Below are positions 7,659-19,595 of a DNA stretch of 37,084 nt, one piece after another. This DNA comes from Mesoaciditoga lauensis cd-1655R = DSM 25116 (lineage in GTDB: Bacteria; Thermotogota; Thermotogae; Mesoaciditogales; Mesoaciditogaceae). The notes beneath the pieces are model-generated. The model was given only the letters and a program-made list of their open reading frames with translations. It did not search any database and was not told where the DNA came from. The stretch spans positions 1 to 37,084 of the forward strand of contig NZ_KN050690.1 in the NCBI RefSeq assembly GCF_000745455.1. The letters are read 5' to 3'. The stretch's first letter is position 1, and every line of letters begins with the position of its first letter. The position numbers and the translations under genes are program-made.

Positions 7659-7832
7659 CGAAACACATTCCGGCACGGATTCACTCTTTTATCCATCTTA
7701 CGACTCAAAAAACGAGGCACGCTCAGACACTCATCCATGAGTGCTTCGCTTTCTCAACACATCCGTGTGTTTCCCAACCTCGTTTTTATGAGTCTTCAGA
7801 TGGAGAGTTCATAAGTGCTGGCAAGTGTTTCG
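7659..7832. repeat. long nested palindromic repeat, copy A
   Basis: The outer arm CGAAACACATTCCGGCAC (7659-7676) pairs with GTGCTGGCAAGTGTTTCG (7815-7832). Inner arms near CTCAAAAAACGAGG and CCTCGTTTTTATGAG flank a core of about 60 bp containing ACACTCATCCATGAGTGC, nearly identical to copies B and C. Relative to B, arm bases differ on both sides so that pairing is kept. It lies 33 bp after copy D. Confidence 0.85.
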
Positions 7833-7925
7833 ATAAAGAGAAGAGGGAGAAGAAAAAAATTCTGTTAGATTCGCTTTTTCACCATAAAAGGCGAAATGTT
7901 GATGAAATCGTTTTTATATAAGTCT

Positions 7926-7970
7926 GCCCCCACTTGTGGGGGAAGTGGCGGCGAAGCCGACGTAGGGGGC
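7926..7970. repeat. GC-rich interrupted palindrome
   Basis: Terminal arms GCCCCC/GGGGGC enclose two smaller hairpins, CCCCACTTGTGGGG and a GGCGGCGAAGCC stem. The shape (C-run, T-G hairpin, GGC...GCC hairpin, G-run) resembles small dispersed palindromes found in many bacterial genomes. Only one copy is seen here. With the downstream cttcttc it might also serve as a terminator between the convergent alaX and murG units. Confidence 0.6.
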
Positions 7971-8044
7971 CTTCTTCATCTTAATGTACGATATTTATTC
8001 ACTGTTTACCACTTTTTCTCACTTCTCACCATTTACTGTTTACT

Positions 8045-8088
8045 CATATGCTTTGACAGAAGCTTCAAAAAAAGGATAGAGAAAAGCC
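8045..8088. repeat. right-end fragment of the palindromic repeat
   Basis: CATATG, ACAGAA, CTTCAAAAAA and AGAGAAA occur in the same order and spacing as at the right end of copy D (7599-7640), so this is probably a degenerate right arm of another copy, ending at the murG stop codon. The T/C/A-rich stretch before it (7990-8044) is low-complexity and similar to sequence right of copy B. Confidence 0.5.
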
Positions 8089-9132
8089 TTACAAGATGTG
8101 TTCTAATATCTTTTCTGCGATGATTTTAGCGGGAGAAGATGAAGGGGAAATTTTTTTCAGCTGTTCTCTCATGAAAGAATTCACTTGAGGTTGGAGGGCT
8201 TTTTGCACCAATTCTTGAAATTGTGAAATACTCGTTTTTTCTTCATCAACCATAAAGGCGGCGGAAATGCTTTCCAAATACTCTGCATTCTTCATTTGAT
8301 GGGAGTTCAACGCCCCTTTCCAGGGTACCAAAATGGATGGCGTTTTAGAAGCGATAAGCTCTGCCAGTGTGCTTGCCCCAGCCCTACAAATGACCAAATT
8401 CACATTTCTCATGAAATACGCCATATCTTGAATGTAATCGAAATGTGTTACGTTTGGCGCTTCCACCTTTTTTTTACCTGTGTGAATGAATTTAACTTCC
8501 CTCAATTTCGTAGAAAGACTTTTTGCGATTTCATCCAAAAAGTCCGATCCTTCACTTCCACCAAATACCAAAACGGTTTTATCTCCGAAACTCTTCTTAA
8601 ATTCTTCATCTCTCGGTAGGAAAAAACTGTCTCTAACTGGCGTACCGCACACGTAAGGATTGTTTAAATCCTTCTTAGATTGTTCAAATGCACAAAAGGA
8701 GATCTCGGTGTAAGGTGAAAGCTTTTTGTTGGCTATTCCCACTTCAAAGTTAGATTCATGAAGAAAAATTGGAATTTTCAAGATATGGGCAGCATAACCC
8801 ACTATGCCTCCCACGTAGCCACCCGTCGTGAAGACGAAATCGGGATGATTTTTTTTCAACACGACAAGAGCTTTAAGGAGCGCTGTGGAGTTGAAATACA
8901 AATAAGAGATACGAGATTTGTCGCTGCCACTGCTTTTCAACGCGATATGTTCAAAGGGAAAATTTTCATTGTATATGTTCTTTTCAGCGCCTCTACCAGT
9001 TCCTACAAATAAAGCACGCAACGGATGAATTTTCTCGATTTCTTTCGCAACGGCAAGGGCAGGATATATGTGTCCGCCGGTTACGCCGGCGGCAAAAATT
9101 CCTCTAACCCTCTCTTTCTGCTGAGTATGCAA
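8089..9132 (-). CDS. murG: MurG, lipid II synthase (GlcNAc transferase)
   Basis: MurG transfers GlcNAc from UDP-GlcNAc to lipid I at the inner face of the membrane, giving lipid II. It is a GT-B fold protein of 347 aa. The N-terminal GVTGGHIYPALAVA is the membrane-associated G loop, GGYVGG is the second, GGSEGS begins the C-terminal domain, and RAGASTLAEL plus NSHQMKNA are the donor site. It starts at TTG, 8 bp after GGGGGTGAT, and overlaps ftsW by 29 bp. It is the last gene of the mur operon; murC and murB are absent here. Confidence 0.95.
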   Translation of the reverse strand: MHTQQKERVRGIFAAGVTGGHIYPALAVAKEIEKIHPLRALFVGTGRGAEKNIYNENFPFEHIALKSSGSDKSRISYLYFNSTALLKALVVLKKNHPDFVFTTGGYVGGIVGYAAHILKIPIFLHESNFEVGIANKKLSPYTEISFCAFEQSKKDLNNPYVCGTPVRDSFFLPRDEEFKKSFGDKTVLVFGGSEGSDFLDEIAKSLSTKLREVKFIHTGKKKVEAPNVTHFDYIQDMAYFMRNVNLVICRAGASTLAELIASKTPSILVPWKGALNSHQMKNAEYLESISAAFMVDEEKTSISQFQELVQKALQPQVNSFMREQLKKISPSSSPAKIIAEKILEHIL

Positions 9133-10201
9133 TGTTTATGATCACCCCCATTCCTCCCATCAAGGAGACTATAGAGCTTCCTCCGTAGCTTACAAAGGGT
9201 AAAGTTACACCCGTGACCGGTAATACCCCAAGCGAAACTCCAGCATTCAAAAGAATTTGAAAAGCCACCAGAAGTCCAAAACCGGTTATGTACGTTCTCG
9301 CAAACATATCGTCTTCAATTTTCAACGCGACATGAATTATCTCCCTTATCAACAGATAGTAGAGTAACAACAGCAAGGATATTCCAAGCAATCCGAATTC
9401 CTCTCCAAAGGTAGCGAATATGAAATCGCTGAATTGAACCGGCATGTAGAATTTGTAAACTCCTCCAGCCGGCCCATTGCCTATTATTCCCCCATGGCTT
9501 ATAGCGGAAAGGGCCATTGAAAGCTGGTAATTTGTGTGCCCCGTGGTTAAAAGGCTTAAAAAGGAGGAAAGTCTCTCTTTTTGGTACGAATGTAAAAATC
9601 CCCCAACGTAAGCTCCCCATACCAAAAGACCACCGAGACCAAATATAGATAGAATATGATACAGTCTTGCCCCCATCACGTAAAGGATAAAGAGCGTTAA
9701 CACGATAAGAAGGGTGGTTGTACTCAAATCCGGCTCTAAAAAGACAAGAAGGTATATGGGGCTCAATTTCACCAAAGGTTCAAACACTCCGCCAACAAAA
9801 GTTCTCATGCGTCCTTCTTCTTGACGAGATACGTAAGAAGAGAGGTATATTATCAAGAATATCTTTGCAAATTCAGAGCTTTGAAAAGAGAAAGGGCCAA
9901 GTGATATCCATCTGTGTGATCCCATAACTCCATGAGAAAAGAAGACAGAGAGGAGAGCCAAAATGGTGAGAACGTAATAGATGCCAGTGTAAGATTCATG
10001 TTTTTTGTAGTTGAAAAAAGATGTAAAAATCATCAGCAAAGTGCCGATAAGGATGGCCGATAACTGGCGTTTGAAATAATAGTCAGGCGATGGAAATGGA
10101 TATTTGTAAGCCGCTATATAACTGGCACTGTACAGGATTATGAGTCCTGTTGCCATTATCGTTGAAAGAAGTATTAAGATCTTAGATATGTCTTTCTCCA
10201 T
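9104..10201 (-). CDS. ftsW: SEDS peptidoglycan glycosyltransferase, FtsW
   Basis: This is a polytopic membrane protein (365 aa, about ten helices) of the SEDS family, which polymerises glycan strands from lipid II together with a class B PBP. Seen motifs: ILYSAS in helix 1, KRQL, SHRWISLGPFSFQSSEFAKI, FLEPDLSTT, and the end LPFVSYGGSSIVSLMGG. Its place between murD and murG argues for the divisional FtsW rather than RodA, though sequence alone does not settle this. It overlaps murD by 20 bp and murG by 29 bp. Confidence 0.92.
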   Translation of the reverse strand: MEKDISKILILLSTIMATGLIILYSASYIAAYKYPFPSPDYYFKRQLSAILIGTLLMIFTSFFNYKKHESYTGIYYVLTILALLSVFFSHGVMGSHRWISLGPFSFQSSEFAKIFLIIYLSSYVSRQEEGRMRTFVGGVFEPLVKLSPIYLLVFLEPDLSTTTLLIVLTLFILYVMGARLYHILSIFGLGGLLVWGAYVGGFLHSYQKERLSSFLSLLTTGHTNYQLSMALSAISHGGIIGNGPAGGVYKFYMPVQFSDFIFATFGEEFGLLGISLLLLLYYLLIREIIHVALKIEDDMFARTYITGFGLLVAFQILLNAGVSLGVLPVTGVTLPFVSYGGSSIVSLMGGMGVIINIAYSAEREG

Positions 10202-11462
10202 TTAAAACGATCCTTTTAAACGCTTCTCCGCGTTCTTTATAATTTTTGAACATGTCAAAAGAAGTTGCCGCGGGGCTAAAAAGCACCACATCGTTTTCTC
10301 TGGCGATTTTTCGTGCCATTTGCACAGCTTCTTGAAGATCATTTGCTTTTTCGTGAGGGAATCCATTTAGCACGCTTTCCATCATAGGAACCATTTCTCC
10401 CATGATTATAGCAAACTTTGCCCTTTTTCTTATTTCGTCCGCCAAATAGGAATAATCTTTCTCTTTTGGCCTTCCTCCTATTATGACTATGGAAGATTTA
10501 AAATTTTTCAAAGCTGCTATCGTGGATTCCGATGTTGTGGATTTAGAATCGTTTATGTAAACCACACCGTTAGATTCCACAACGAACTCCTGCCTGTGAG
10601 CAAGAGGAGAAAAACTATTTATTCCTTCTTCTATCGTTTCAGCTGGCACTTTCAGCAAAGCTGCCATTGTTGCCGCAAAAGCTGCATTGTAAACGTTATG
10701 AAGTCCTTGAAGCCTGGATGAAACAGTGTATTCCCTTCCATCCAACCAAAAGCTCTTGTTTTCCTCATCTATGAAAACATCGCCAAAATCCTTCGAAATT
10801 ACAATTCCGTCGCTGGCAGGAATGAATTTGCTATCGGCGTTGTACAAAAACACGTCCGATGTGGATAATTTCATCTTTGCCGTTACGTATTCATCCATAT
10901 CCTTATGCCAATCTAAATGATTTGGCGAAATGTTCAAAATTGCCCCTATATTCGGATGAAATTCCTCTATTCCCATCAATTGAAAGCTACTCACTTCAAA
11001 GATACAAATGGGAGAACCATCATATTTTATCGATGCAACTCCAATGTTTCCTCCTGTAAAATGCGGAGCCTTTGCACAAGTGAGAATGTGATCGAGTAGA
11101 GAAACTGTCGTTGTTTTCCCATTTGAACCTGTTATGGCTACAACTTGCGGATTAGCAGGATTTACGGCGTACCGCCATGAAAATTCCATTTCTCCCATCA
11201 CTTGTGCACCGTTTGATCTGGCCATCTTTAATATATCGCTTTCCGGCCTAACAGAGGGGCTATAAACGACAACATCCGCCTGGGAAGCTCTGGAAGTGTT
11301 TTTGCCTTCTTCATATTCCACGTTGTAACGTGAAAGTTCTTCTTTATCCTCCTCTGAGATTTGCTTGGCTTCGGAGACGAATACCTCTCCAAGTCTTTTT
11401 TTAGCGATAAACCTCATGATCTCTTTGGTACTTACACCGTATCCTATCAACGAAAAACGCAT
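10182..11462 (-). CDS. murD: UDP-MurNAc-L-Ala--D-Glu ligase
   Basis: MurD is the cytoplasmic Mur ligase that adds D-Glu to UDP-MurNAc-L-Ala. The 426-aa protein has a Rossmann-like UDP domain, the ATP loop TGSNGKTTT (residues 111-119), FEVSSFQL, the NISPNHLDWH motif, the hinge INDSKSTTSES, and SPAATSFDMFKNYKERG near the end, which is typical of MurD. GGGGATG precedes the ATG. It overlaps mraY by 16 bp. Confidence 0.95.
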   Translation of the reverse strand: MRFSLIGYGVSTKEIMRFIAKKRLGEVFVSEAKQISEEDKEELSRYNVEYEEGKNTSRASQADVVVYSPSVRPESDILKMARSNGAQVMGEMEFSWRYAVNPANPQVVAITGSNGKTTTVSLLDHILTCAKAPHFTGGNIGVASIKYDGSPICIFEVSSFQLMGIEEFHPNIGAILNISPNHLDWHKDMDEYVTAKMKLSTSDVFLYNADSKFIPASDGIVISKDFGDVFIDEENKSFWLDGREYTVSSRLQGLHNVYNAAFAATMAALLKVPAETIEEGINSFSPLAHRQEFVVESNGVVYINDSKSTTSESTIAALKNFKSSIVIIGGRPKEKDYSYLADEIRKRAKFAIIMGEMVPMMESVLNGFPHEKANDLQEAVQMARKIARENDVVLFSPAATSFDMFKNYKERGEAFKRIVLNGERHI

Positions 11463-12391
11463 AGCATCCCCACACTTCCACTCATTATCGCAAGTTCTAC
11501 CGCCAAGAATGACAGCGTAACGCGGTTTTCGCTCTGCCCTTTCATTTCGTAATGATGATGAATTGGAGCCATTCTAAACACTCTTCTATGGAAGTATCTC
11601 AAACTTATTATTTGAATAGTATCACATACCAATTCTATAACAAAAATAGAGAAAAGAAGCATCATCCAAAATTCGTATCCGTACAACATTCCCAAAGCCC
11701 CTATGTATCCACCGAGGGCAAGAGAACCAACATCTCCCATGAATATCTTCGCCGGCTTCACGTTGAAAAACAAAAACGCCAAAACAGCGCTCATACTTGT
11801 AAGAGTGGTTGTAAGGGGAAAGCCCTTGTAAAGTGAAAAAACGGCAAGCCCCAGCGCACCTATAAAATAAACCCCTCCCGCAAGTCCATCCAAGCCATCC
11901 GTTATATTTGAAGAATTCGACATGCCAACCAAGAAGGTGATGGTGAATATCGGATAAAACCATCCCATTTCCAATTTTCCTAAAAACGGGATTACGGTGT
12001 AGGTATGAGGAAAAATATTTTGGGAAACCAGATACAAAAATACCGCAGTGGCAATTTGCAAAATCAACTTTTGGTAGCTTTTCAACCCTTCTGATTTTGA
12101 CTTCAAGATTTTCATAACGCCATCGATATAGCCTATAACGAAAAACGAGAATGTTGACAGCACGAGAAAAGCGTTTTCGATGCTCTTGTTAAATACCAGC
12201 GATACCACCATGAACACGCTTACAAAGACGAGTCCCGCCATCGTTGGCGTACCTTCTTTGTAGTTGTGCATCTGAGGCCCGTCACTTCTTACGTGCTGGC
12301 CTATCTTTCTCTTCTTCTGCCACGCGATAAAAAGATGAATTAAAACGAGAGTTAAGACAAAAGATAAAGACGTTTCGTATATCCACTTCAT
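11447..12391 (-). CDS. mraY: phospho-MurNAc-pentapeptide transferase
   Basis: MraY makes lipid I by moving phospho-MurNAc-pentapeptide from UDP to undecaprenyl phosphate. It is an integral membrane enzyme (314 aa, about ten helices) with GPQMHNYKEGTPTMAGL, NITDGLDGLAGG, FMGDVGSLALGG and the terminal APIHHHYEMKG. It starts with ATG overlapping the murF stop as ATGA. The order murF-mraY-murD is the common one. Confidence 0.96.
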   Translation of the reverse strand: MKWIYETSLSFVLTLVLIHLFIAWQKKRKIGQHVRSDGPQMHNYKEGTPTMAGLVFVSVFMVVSLVFNKSIENAFLVLSTFSFFVIGYIDGVMKILKSKSEGLKSYQKLILQIATAVFLYLVSQNIFPHTYTVIPFLGKLEMGWFYPIFTITFLVGMSNSSNITDGLDGLAGGVYFIGALGLAVFSLYKGFPLTTTLTSMSAVLAFLFFNVKPAKIFMGDVGSLALGGYIGALGMLYGYEFWMMLLFSIFVIELVCDTIQIISLRYFHRRVFRMAPIHHHYEMKGQSENRVTLSFLAVELAIMSGSVGMLCVFR

Positions 12392-13594
12392 AAAGCTCCC
12401 TCAATTTCTTCAACGATCTTTCCAAGCGTGTATATTCTTGAACCTTTTACCAAAATGATATCTCCATCCTTGACGACATTGTTCAATCTTTCAAGAGAAT
12501 AACTTTCCCCAAATGGATAAAAAAGTCTCCCTACTGTGAAAATAGCTTTGGGGGAAAATTCATCTTTTATGTGAAGAAGGCGTTTCGAAAGCCCATCCAC
12601 TTCTATCTCTTCCATGGGTGCCAACACCCAGATGACGTTTTTACCTTTCAATTTGAAAGCCACCTGAGCCGCGTTAATCAAAGATTCCAAGCTTGCATTG
12701 TACGTATCGTCTATTATGATGTTTTTGTTCAGATATTTGATGTTCATTCTACCTTTTAAAAAAGAAAAATTTCTGAGATCGTTCAGATCCCAGCTCATTC
12801 CCAACTCATCCATAAGCGTAAGGGCAAATTCGAGATCTTTTATTTGGCCTTCCCCCCAGATACCGTTCAAAGCGTAGTCTTCGCCACTAACTTTTACAAT
12901 CGTTTTCAACTCTTTGTACTTAAATGAATCGACATGTTTTCTAAGCACTCTTCCTTTTTCCATCAAGACTTTTTTCAAATTATCGTTTCCGTCGTAAAGG
13001 ACGAATTTCTCCGTCTGTTTGACGATAGAAGATTTTTCTTTCAGTGGATCTATGTACATCGAATGAGAACTTCCAACGAACGTGATGATCGATATATGAG
13101 GCTTGAAGATCGTCGACAGCTGCTCAACATCTCCTGGGAACCTAGCACCAATTTCAAAAATGGCATATGAAGGATTTTTTTGAGGATCGTTCAAAATGGA
13201 AAGTGATATTCCAACATCCGTGTTGAAGTTCCCAACGCTTTTGCAAACCGCTCCGTGTTTTTCAAGAAGATGAGAAATGATTTCTTTTGTCGTTGTTTTT
13301 CCGCAAGAACCCGTAACGGCTATTCTCAAAGAATCCTTTATTTTTTCAAAGGCAAGGGTTGTTAAAGCTCTTATGGTACTTTGAACTTTTACGTAAGGGG
13401 AAAAAGGGATCTCATGTTCGCTAACCGCATAACCGTTCTTTTCATATACTTCTTCTATAAATTCATGACCGTCTCTTTTAGCTCCTTTTAAAGCAAAAAA
13501 CAGAGAACCTTTGGAACATTCTTTTGAGTTGGAACAAAAGTTTGAAACGTCCACATCTTTTCCCACAAGCTTTCCTCCGGTTATCTTTGCCACC

Positions 13595-13608
<14 letters not shown>
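12388..13608 (-). CDS. murF: UDP-MurNAc-tripeptide--D-Ala-D-Ala ligase
   Basis: MurF completes the UDP-MurNAc-pentapeptide. The 406-aa protein has an N-terminal UDP domain (SNSKECSKGSLFFALKGAKRDGHEF), the ATP loop TGSCGKTTTKE, the MurF-type SVGNFNTDVGISLSIL, the EIGARFPGD motif, and IDDTYNASLESL in the hinge. It is somewhat shorter than E. coli MurF (452 aa). It starts at TTG within the end of murE (14-bp overlap), with GGGAAAG upstream. Confidence 0.94.
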
Positions 13609-16359
<2,751 letters not shown>

Positions 16360-16379
16360 TCAAAACCATTCCTTTAGGA

Positions 16380-16388
16380 ATTATATCA
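16380..16388 (-). promoter_or_regulatory. extended -10 promoter for eno-mur operon
   Basis: On the - strand TGATATAAT gives a perfect extended -10 immediately after the rnfB stop codon, about 40 bp before the eno start. No clear -35 is visible. It would separate eno-mur transcription from the rnf operon upstream. A small ATTCC/GGAAT hairpin lies just downstream. Confidence 0.5.
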
Positions 16389-16667
16389 CGATTTTTCTTC
16401 CATGATTTTCTTTATCTTCTCAGCCACACCACTTCTCTTACCGGGTACACATTTATCGTAAGGGGCACCTTTTTCCACTATTGCATGCGCATATGCGGAA
16501 CATCCAGGATAACCACACATACCACAATTCGCACCTGGCAGAACCTCTATGATTTTTTCGACGCGAGGGTCTTCTTTTACTTCAAATTTCTTTGCCAGGT
16601 ACGCAAGACCAAATCCAGTTACAAATCCTATTCCACCTAAAAGTAGGATAGAATACACGAATACCAT
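16386..16667 (-). CDS. rnfB: Rnf complex subunit B, short form
   Basis: RnfB normally receives electrons from ferredoxin. The 93-aa product has an N-terminal membrane helix (about 3-24) and the first Fe-S domain, PGANCGMCGYPGCSAYA...KCVPG, with Cys48, Cys51, Cys56 and Cys73. It then stops after about 20 residues. The additional ferredoxin-type 4Fe-4S domains that follow in typical RnfB are missing. Only 44 bp separate it from eno and no remnant is visible. The start ATG at 16667 was chosen for AAAGGTG at 8-bp spacing; a GTG at 16676 overlaps the rnfA stop. Confidence 0.88.
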   Translation of the reverse strand: MVFVYSILLLGGIGFVTGFGLAYLAKKFEVKEDPRVEKIIEVLPGANCGMCGYPGCSAYAHAIVEKGAPYDKCVPGKRSGVAEKIKKIMEEKS

Positions 16668-16672
16668 TTTCA

Positions 16673-17257
16673 TCACACCTTTATCATGCCGGTAAATGCC
16701 ATGAAACTCATTGAAAGTATGAAAGCCGTTATGAAAGCGGCCGGCGTTCCGTCAAACGCCGCTGGCAATTCTTCAACATCCAACTTCACTCTCAACGATG
16801 AGAAGAGTATCAACGCCATGGAATATCCAAGAGATGAACCCACCGAGTTGAAAATAGTCTCCATGAGTGTGTAATTATGTTGAACGTTTATAAGGGCCAA
16901 CCCCAAAATAGCGCAATTGGTTGTAATAAGCGGAAGATATATTCCAAGCGCACTGTAGAGGGCAGGATTTGTTTTTTTGATGAATATCTCTATGATCTGC
17001 ACCAAAGCAGCGATCACCAGGATGAATATCAATATTTGAAGGAATTCAACGTGCCACATGATCAAAAGCAAGTTCAAAAACCATGTAACAATGCTGGCCA
17101 CCACCATAACGAATATGACACCCATCGACATGCCAACAGCGGTATCCATGCTTTTCGAAACTCCAAAGAATGGACATAATCCCAAAAACCTTGAGAGCAA
17201 GAAATTGTTTACCAGCATTGCCGCAAAGAGGATCGCGAAGAGTTTAGCTGCTTCCAT
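16673..17257 (-). CDS. rnfA: Rnf complex subunit A
   Basis: RnfA is an integral membrane subunit of the ion-pumping ferredoxin:NAD oxidoreductase. The 194-aa protein has six helices and the conserved NNFLLSRFLGLCPFFGVSK and TTNCAILGLAL motifs, whose Cys residues hold a 2Fe-2S cluster in the membrane shared with RnfE. GGGGTGAT precedes the ATG. It lies 5 bp after rnfE. It is homologous to RnfE and NqrE. Confidence 0.96.
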   Translation of the reverse strand: MEAAKLFAILFAAMLVNNFLLSRFLGLCPFFGVSKSMDTAVGMSMGVIFVMVVASIVTWFLNLLLIMWHVEFLQILIFILVIAALVQIIEIFIKKTNPALYSALGIYLPLITTNCAILGLALINVQHNYTLMETIFNSVGSSLGYSMALILFSSLRVKLDVEELPAAFDGTPAAFITAFILSMSFMAFTGMIKV

Positions 17258-17262
17258 TCAGA

Positions 17263-17898
17263 TCACCCCTTACTCTTTTTAAGTGCCTTTTTTCTCGTAT
17301 TTCCTATATGTTTAAACAAAGCCATGTACAATCCTATAACGAGAAAGGCACCTGGTGGCAGCATCATAACGAACATGCCGTACGTTTTTGGCCATATTCT
17401 TATTCCAAATATCGTTCCCACTGACAAAAGTTCTCTTGTTATTCCCAAAAGTAGAATGGCTCCTATGAAGCCAAATCCCATTCCAACTCCATCTAAAAAA
17501 GATTTCCATATGCCATTCTTCGATGCAAAAGCCTCTGCACGTCCCATTATTATACAGTTAACGACTATAAGTGGGATGTAGAGACCCAAATTTGTCCAGA
17601 GTTGATAAGTATAGCCGTGCATCAAAAGATTTACGATGGTAACAAAAGAAGCAATTACCGAAATATAAGCCGGTATTCTCACTTCGTTAGGTATCAGTTT
17701 TCTCAAAGCTGAGATGAATATGTTGGAAAGGATAAGGACACCCATGGTGGCCAATCCCATTCCCAACGCGTTTTCAGCATTTGTTGACGTTGCTAACGTT
17801 GGGCAAAGCCCCAACACTTGGGAAAAAGTTGGATTTTGTCTTACAAAGCCGGCTGTAAAAGCCGAAAGAGAGGAAGAATCATTCGTTTCACTCATCAT
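17263..17898 (-). CDS. rnfE: Rnf complex subunit E
   Basis: RnfE is the partner membrane subunit of RnfA, inserted in inverted topology. The 211-aa protein has six helices and QNPTFSQVLGLCPTLATSTNAENALGMG and VVNCIIMGRAEAFASK, including the two cluster Cys. The N-terminus is preceded by GGAGG, and the start overlaps the rnfG stop by 4 bp. Confidence 0.96.
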   Translation of the reverse strand: MMSETNDSSSLSAFTAGFVRQNPTFSQVLGLCPTLATSTNAENALGMGLATMGVLILSNIFISALRKLIPNEVRIPAYISVIASFVTIVNLLMHGYTYQLWTNLGLYIPLIVVNCIIMGRAEAFASKNGIWKSFLDGVGMGFGFIGAILLLGITRELLSVGTIFGIRIWPKTYGMFVMMLPPGAFLVIGLYMALFKHIGNTRKKALKKSKG

Positions 17899-18611
17899 CT
17901 CGCCTCCTTTTCAAGAAAGGCATACATCGCATTCAACGTACTGACAACTGCACGAGGCGTTATCGTTGCTCCGGTCATCACATCGCTCGTCACAACCACA
18001 CCTTTCGACTTAAAATAGTTCAATTTATCTTTATAGTCAGGTGGAAGAGGATAAAGGTTGGCGTCTTTGTTAACCTTCACACCGTTTTCAAACCCGCTGT
18101 TTGGAATGGAATAAAACCTCTGTCTTACCTGCGGTTCGTTTATCTTAGCGCCTAGTCCCGGTGTTTCGTTAGAATAGTCTATCACTCTTATGGCATTCTC
18201 ATAAAAGCCATCTTTTTTCTTTTCAAACGCCGCAACCGTCACCACTCTACCGCCGAAGCCTATTCCATATCCAAGCAAAACGTAAACAGGTTTTCCGTTC
18301 TTTGACTTGAAAAGGTAAGCGGGGGACAAAACGTATCCTTTTACCTTTTGATCACTGTATAATATTCCTGAAGGATCAGATTTCCATATTTTTGCTTTCA
18401 ATTGAGACAAGGTTTTCGGAATCTCGTTTTCATCTATCAAGAGCTTGCCCGTATTCGGGTCGGTTAAAACCGCCTTTATGGCCGTCAATTTCGCTTCCAA
18501 ATCCGACTTCGCTATGGGCTGCTTTGTTACAAGATAAACGGCTGAAAGGATTACAGCAATGGCCACCATTAAAACTGTTAAAAGTAATGCTGTTTTCAAA
18601 TATTTACCCAT
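17895..18611 (-). CDS. rnfG: Rnf complex subunit G, flavoprotein
   Basis: RnfG carries covalently bound FMN on the outer face of the membrane. The 238-aa protein has one N-terminal helix (about 7-28) and an FMN-binding domain with GYGIGFGGRVVTV, ETPGLGAKI and, near the end, MTGATITPRAV, whose second Thr is the expected FMN attachment residue (S/TGAT motif). GAGGTGAG precedes the ATG, and it overlaps rnfD by 8 bp. Confidence 0.95.
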   Translation of the reverse strand: MGKYLKTALLLTVLMVAIAVILSAVYLVTKQPIAKSDLEAKLTAIKAVLTDPNTGKLLIDENEIPKTLSQLKAKIWKSDPSGILYSDQKVKGYVLSPAYLFKSKNGKPVYVLLGYGIGFGGRVVTVAAFEKKKDGFYENAIRVIDYSNETPGLGAKINEPQVRQRFYSIPNSGFENGVKVNKDANLYPLPPDYKDKLNYFKSKGVVVTSDVMTGATITPRAVVSTLNAMYAFLEKEAR

Positions 18612-19593
18612 TTTTTCTCACCTCCCCAAAAACTTTGGGTCGGCTAATTTGATCGATAAAGGGTACCAGGGAGTTCATGAGAAGTATTGCAAAATTCACC
18701 CCTTCTGGGTAAGATCCGACATACCGAATCAAAACTGTTATAACTCCACAACCCAGTCCAAATATCCATTTTCCCTTCGATGTGATTGGACTCGTCACGG
18801 GATCAGTAGCCATGAACAGGGCACCCAACATGACTCCGCCTATCAAAATAGCGGTAGTTGGATCCGGGTAAGCACTTGGGTTGATGAACCAATAGATGGC
18901 TGAAATTCCAAAAGTGGTTCCTATGTACGCGATCGGTATTTCATAGGAAACGATGCCTTTCCACCACAAATACAAAAAGCCGGCTATCAAAGCCAGAGCG
19001 CTCATTTCACCCGCAGAACCAGGAATATTTCCAAAAAAAGCGTTTTGCATAAGGTGAGGGAAAACAGAATTTGCTTCCGCCATGCCGTGCATTTTTATAA
19101 CTCCAAGAGGCGTAGCCGTTGTTTGAAGGCTGAATGCTGATTGGGAAAAATGAAACCAATTCACCTTTGGCCAGGCAGTCATGGCAGCTGGAAAAGAAAT
19201 GTACATGAATATCCTGCCAACCAGGGCCGGATTAAAGGGATTGCTACCTATGCCTCCGAAAACTTCCTTTCCTATCATTATAGCCACGAATACGCCTATT
19301 CCCATCATCCACCAGGAAATTCCTGCCGGCACGTTCATTGCAAGCAACAATCCCGTTACCGCCGCGGAACCGTCTGGCAGAAAATCCTTTTTCTTTCTCA
19401 TATATCTCATCGTGAAGAATTCCAACGCTTCTGCCAAAATCATCGAACCTACTTCGATAAGAAGCATGTACCAGCCCCACATCAAAACGGCCAATATGCC
19501 GGCCGGTGCTAAGGCTATAAGAACGTCTATCATTATCTTTCTTGTGGAAATGTTATCGTGAATGTGAGGCGCAGGCCCTAAAGTAAATTTCAT
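18604..19593 (-). CDS. rnfD: Rnf complex subunit D
   Basis: RnfD is a membrane flavoprotein homologous to NqrB. The 329-aa protein has about nine helices. It starts MKFTLGPAPHIHDNISTRKIM, has GKEVFGGIGSNPFNPALVGR, and TTATPLGVIK with the Thr that should bind FMN through phosphoester linkage. FMATDPVTSP and the terminal region are conserved. ATG at 19593 is preferred over GTG at 19599 because of GGGAGG spacing. Confidence 0.95.
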   Translation of the reverse strand: MKFTLGPAPHIHDNISTRKIMIDVLIALAPAGILAVLMWGWYMLLIEVGSMILAEALEFFTMRYMRKKKDFLPDGSAAVTGLLLAMNVPAGISWWMMGIGVFVAIMIGKEVFGGIGSNPFNPALVGRIFMYISFPAAMTAWPKVNWFHFSQSAFSLQTTATPLGVIKMHGMAEANSVFPHLMQNAFFGNIPGSAGEMSALALIAGFLYLWWKGIVSYEIPIAYIGTTFGISAIYWFINPSAYPDPTTAILIGGVMLGALFMATDPVTSPITSKGKWIFGLGCGVITVLIRYVGSYPEGVNFAILLMNSLVPFIDQISRPKVFGEVRKNG

Positions 19594-19595
19594 CT

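Noticed and set aside
7601-7921. 106-codon + strand frame over repeat copies D and A
   Set aside because: It crosses the outer arm, core and flank of repeat A. Its composition follows the palindrome, and the similar peptide elsewhere comes from repeat DNA.
7896-8123. 75-codon + strand frame between repeats and murG
   Set aside because: It spans the GC palindrome and low-complexity T/C/A sequence and overlaps murG antisense; no coding signal.
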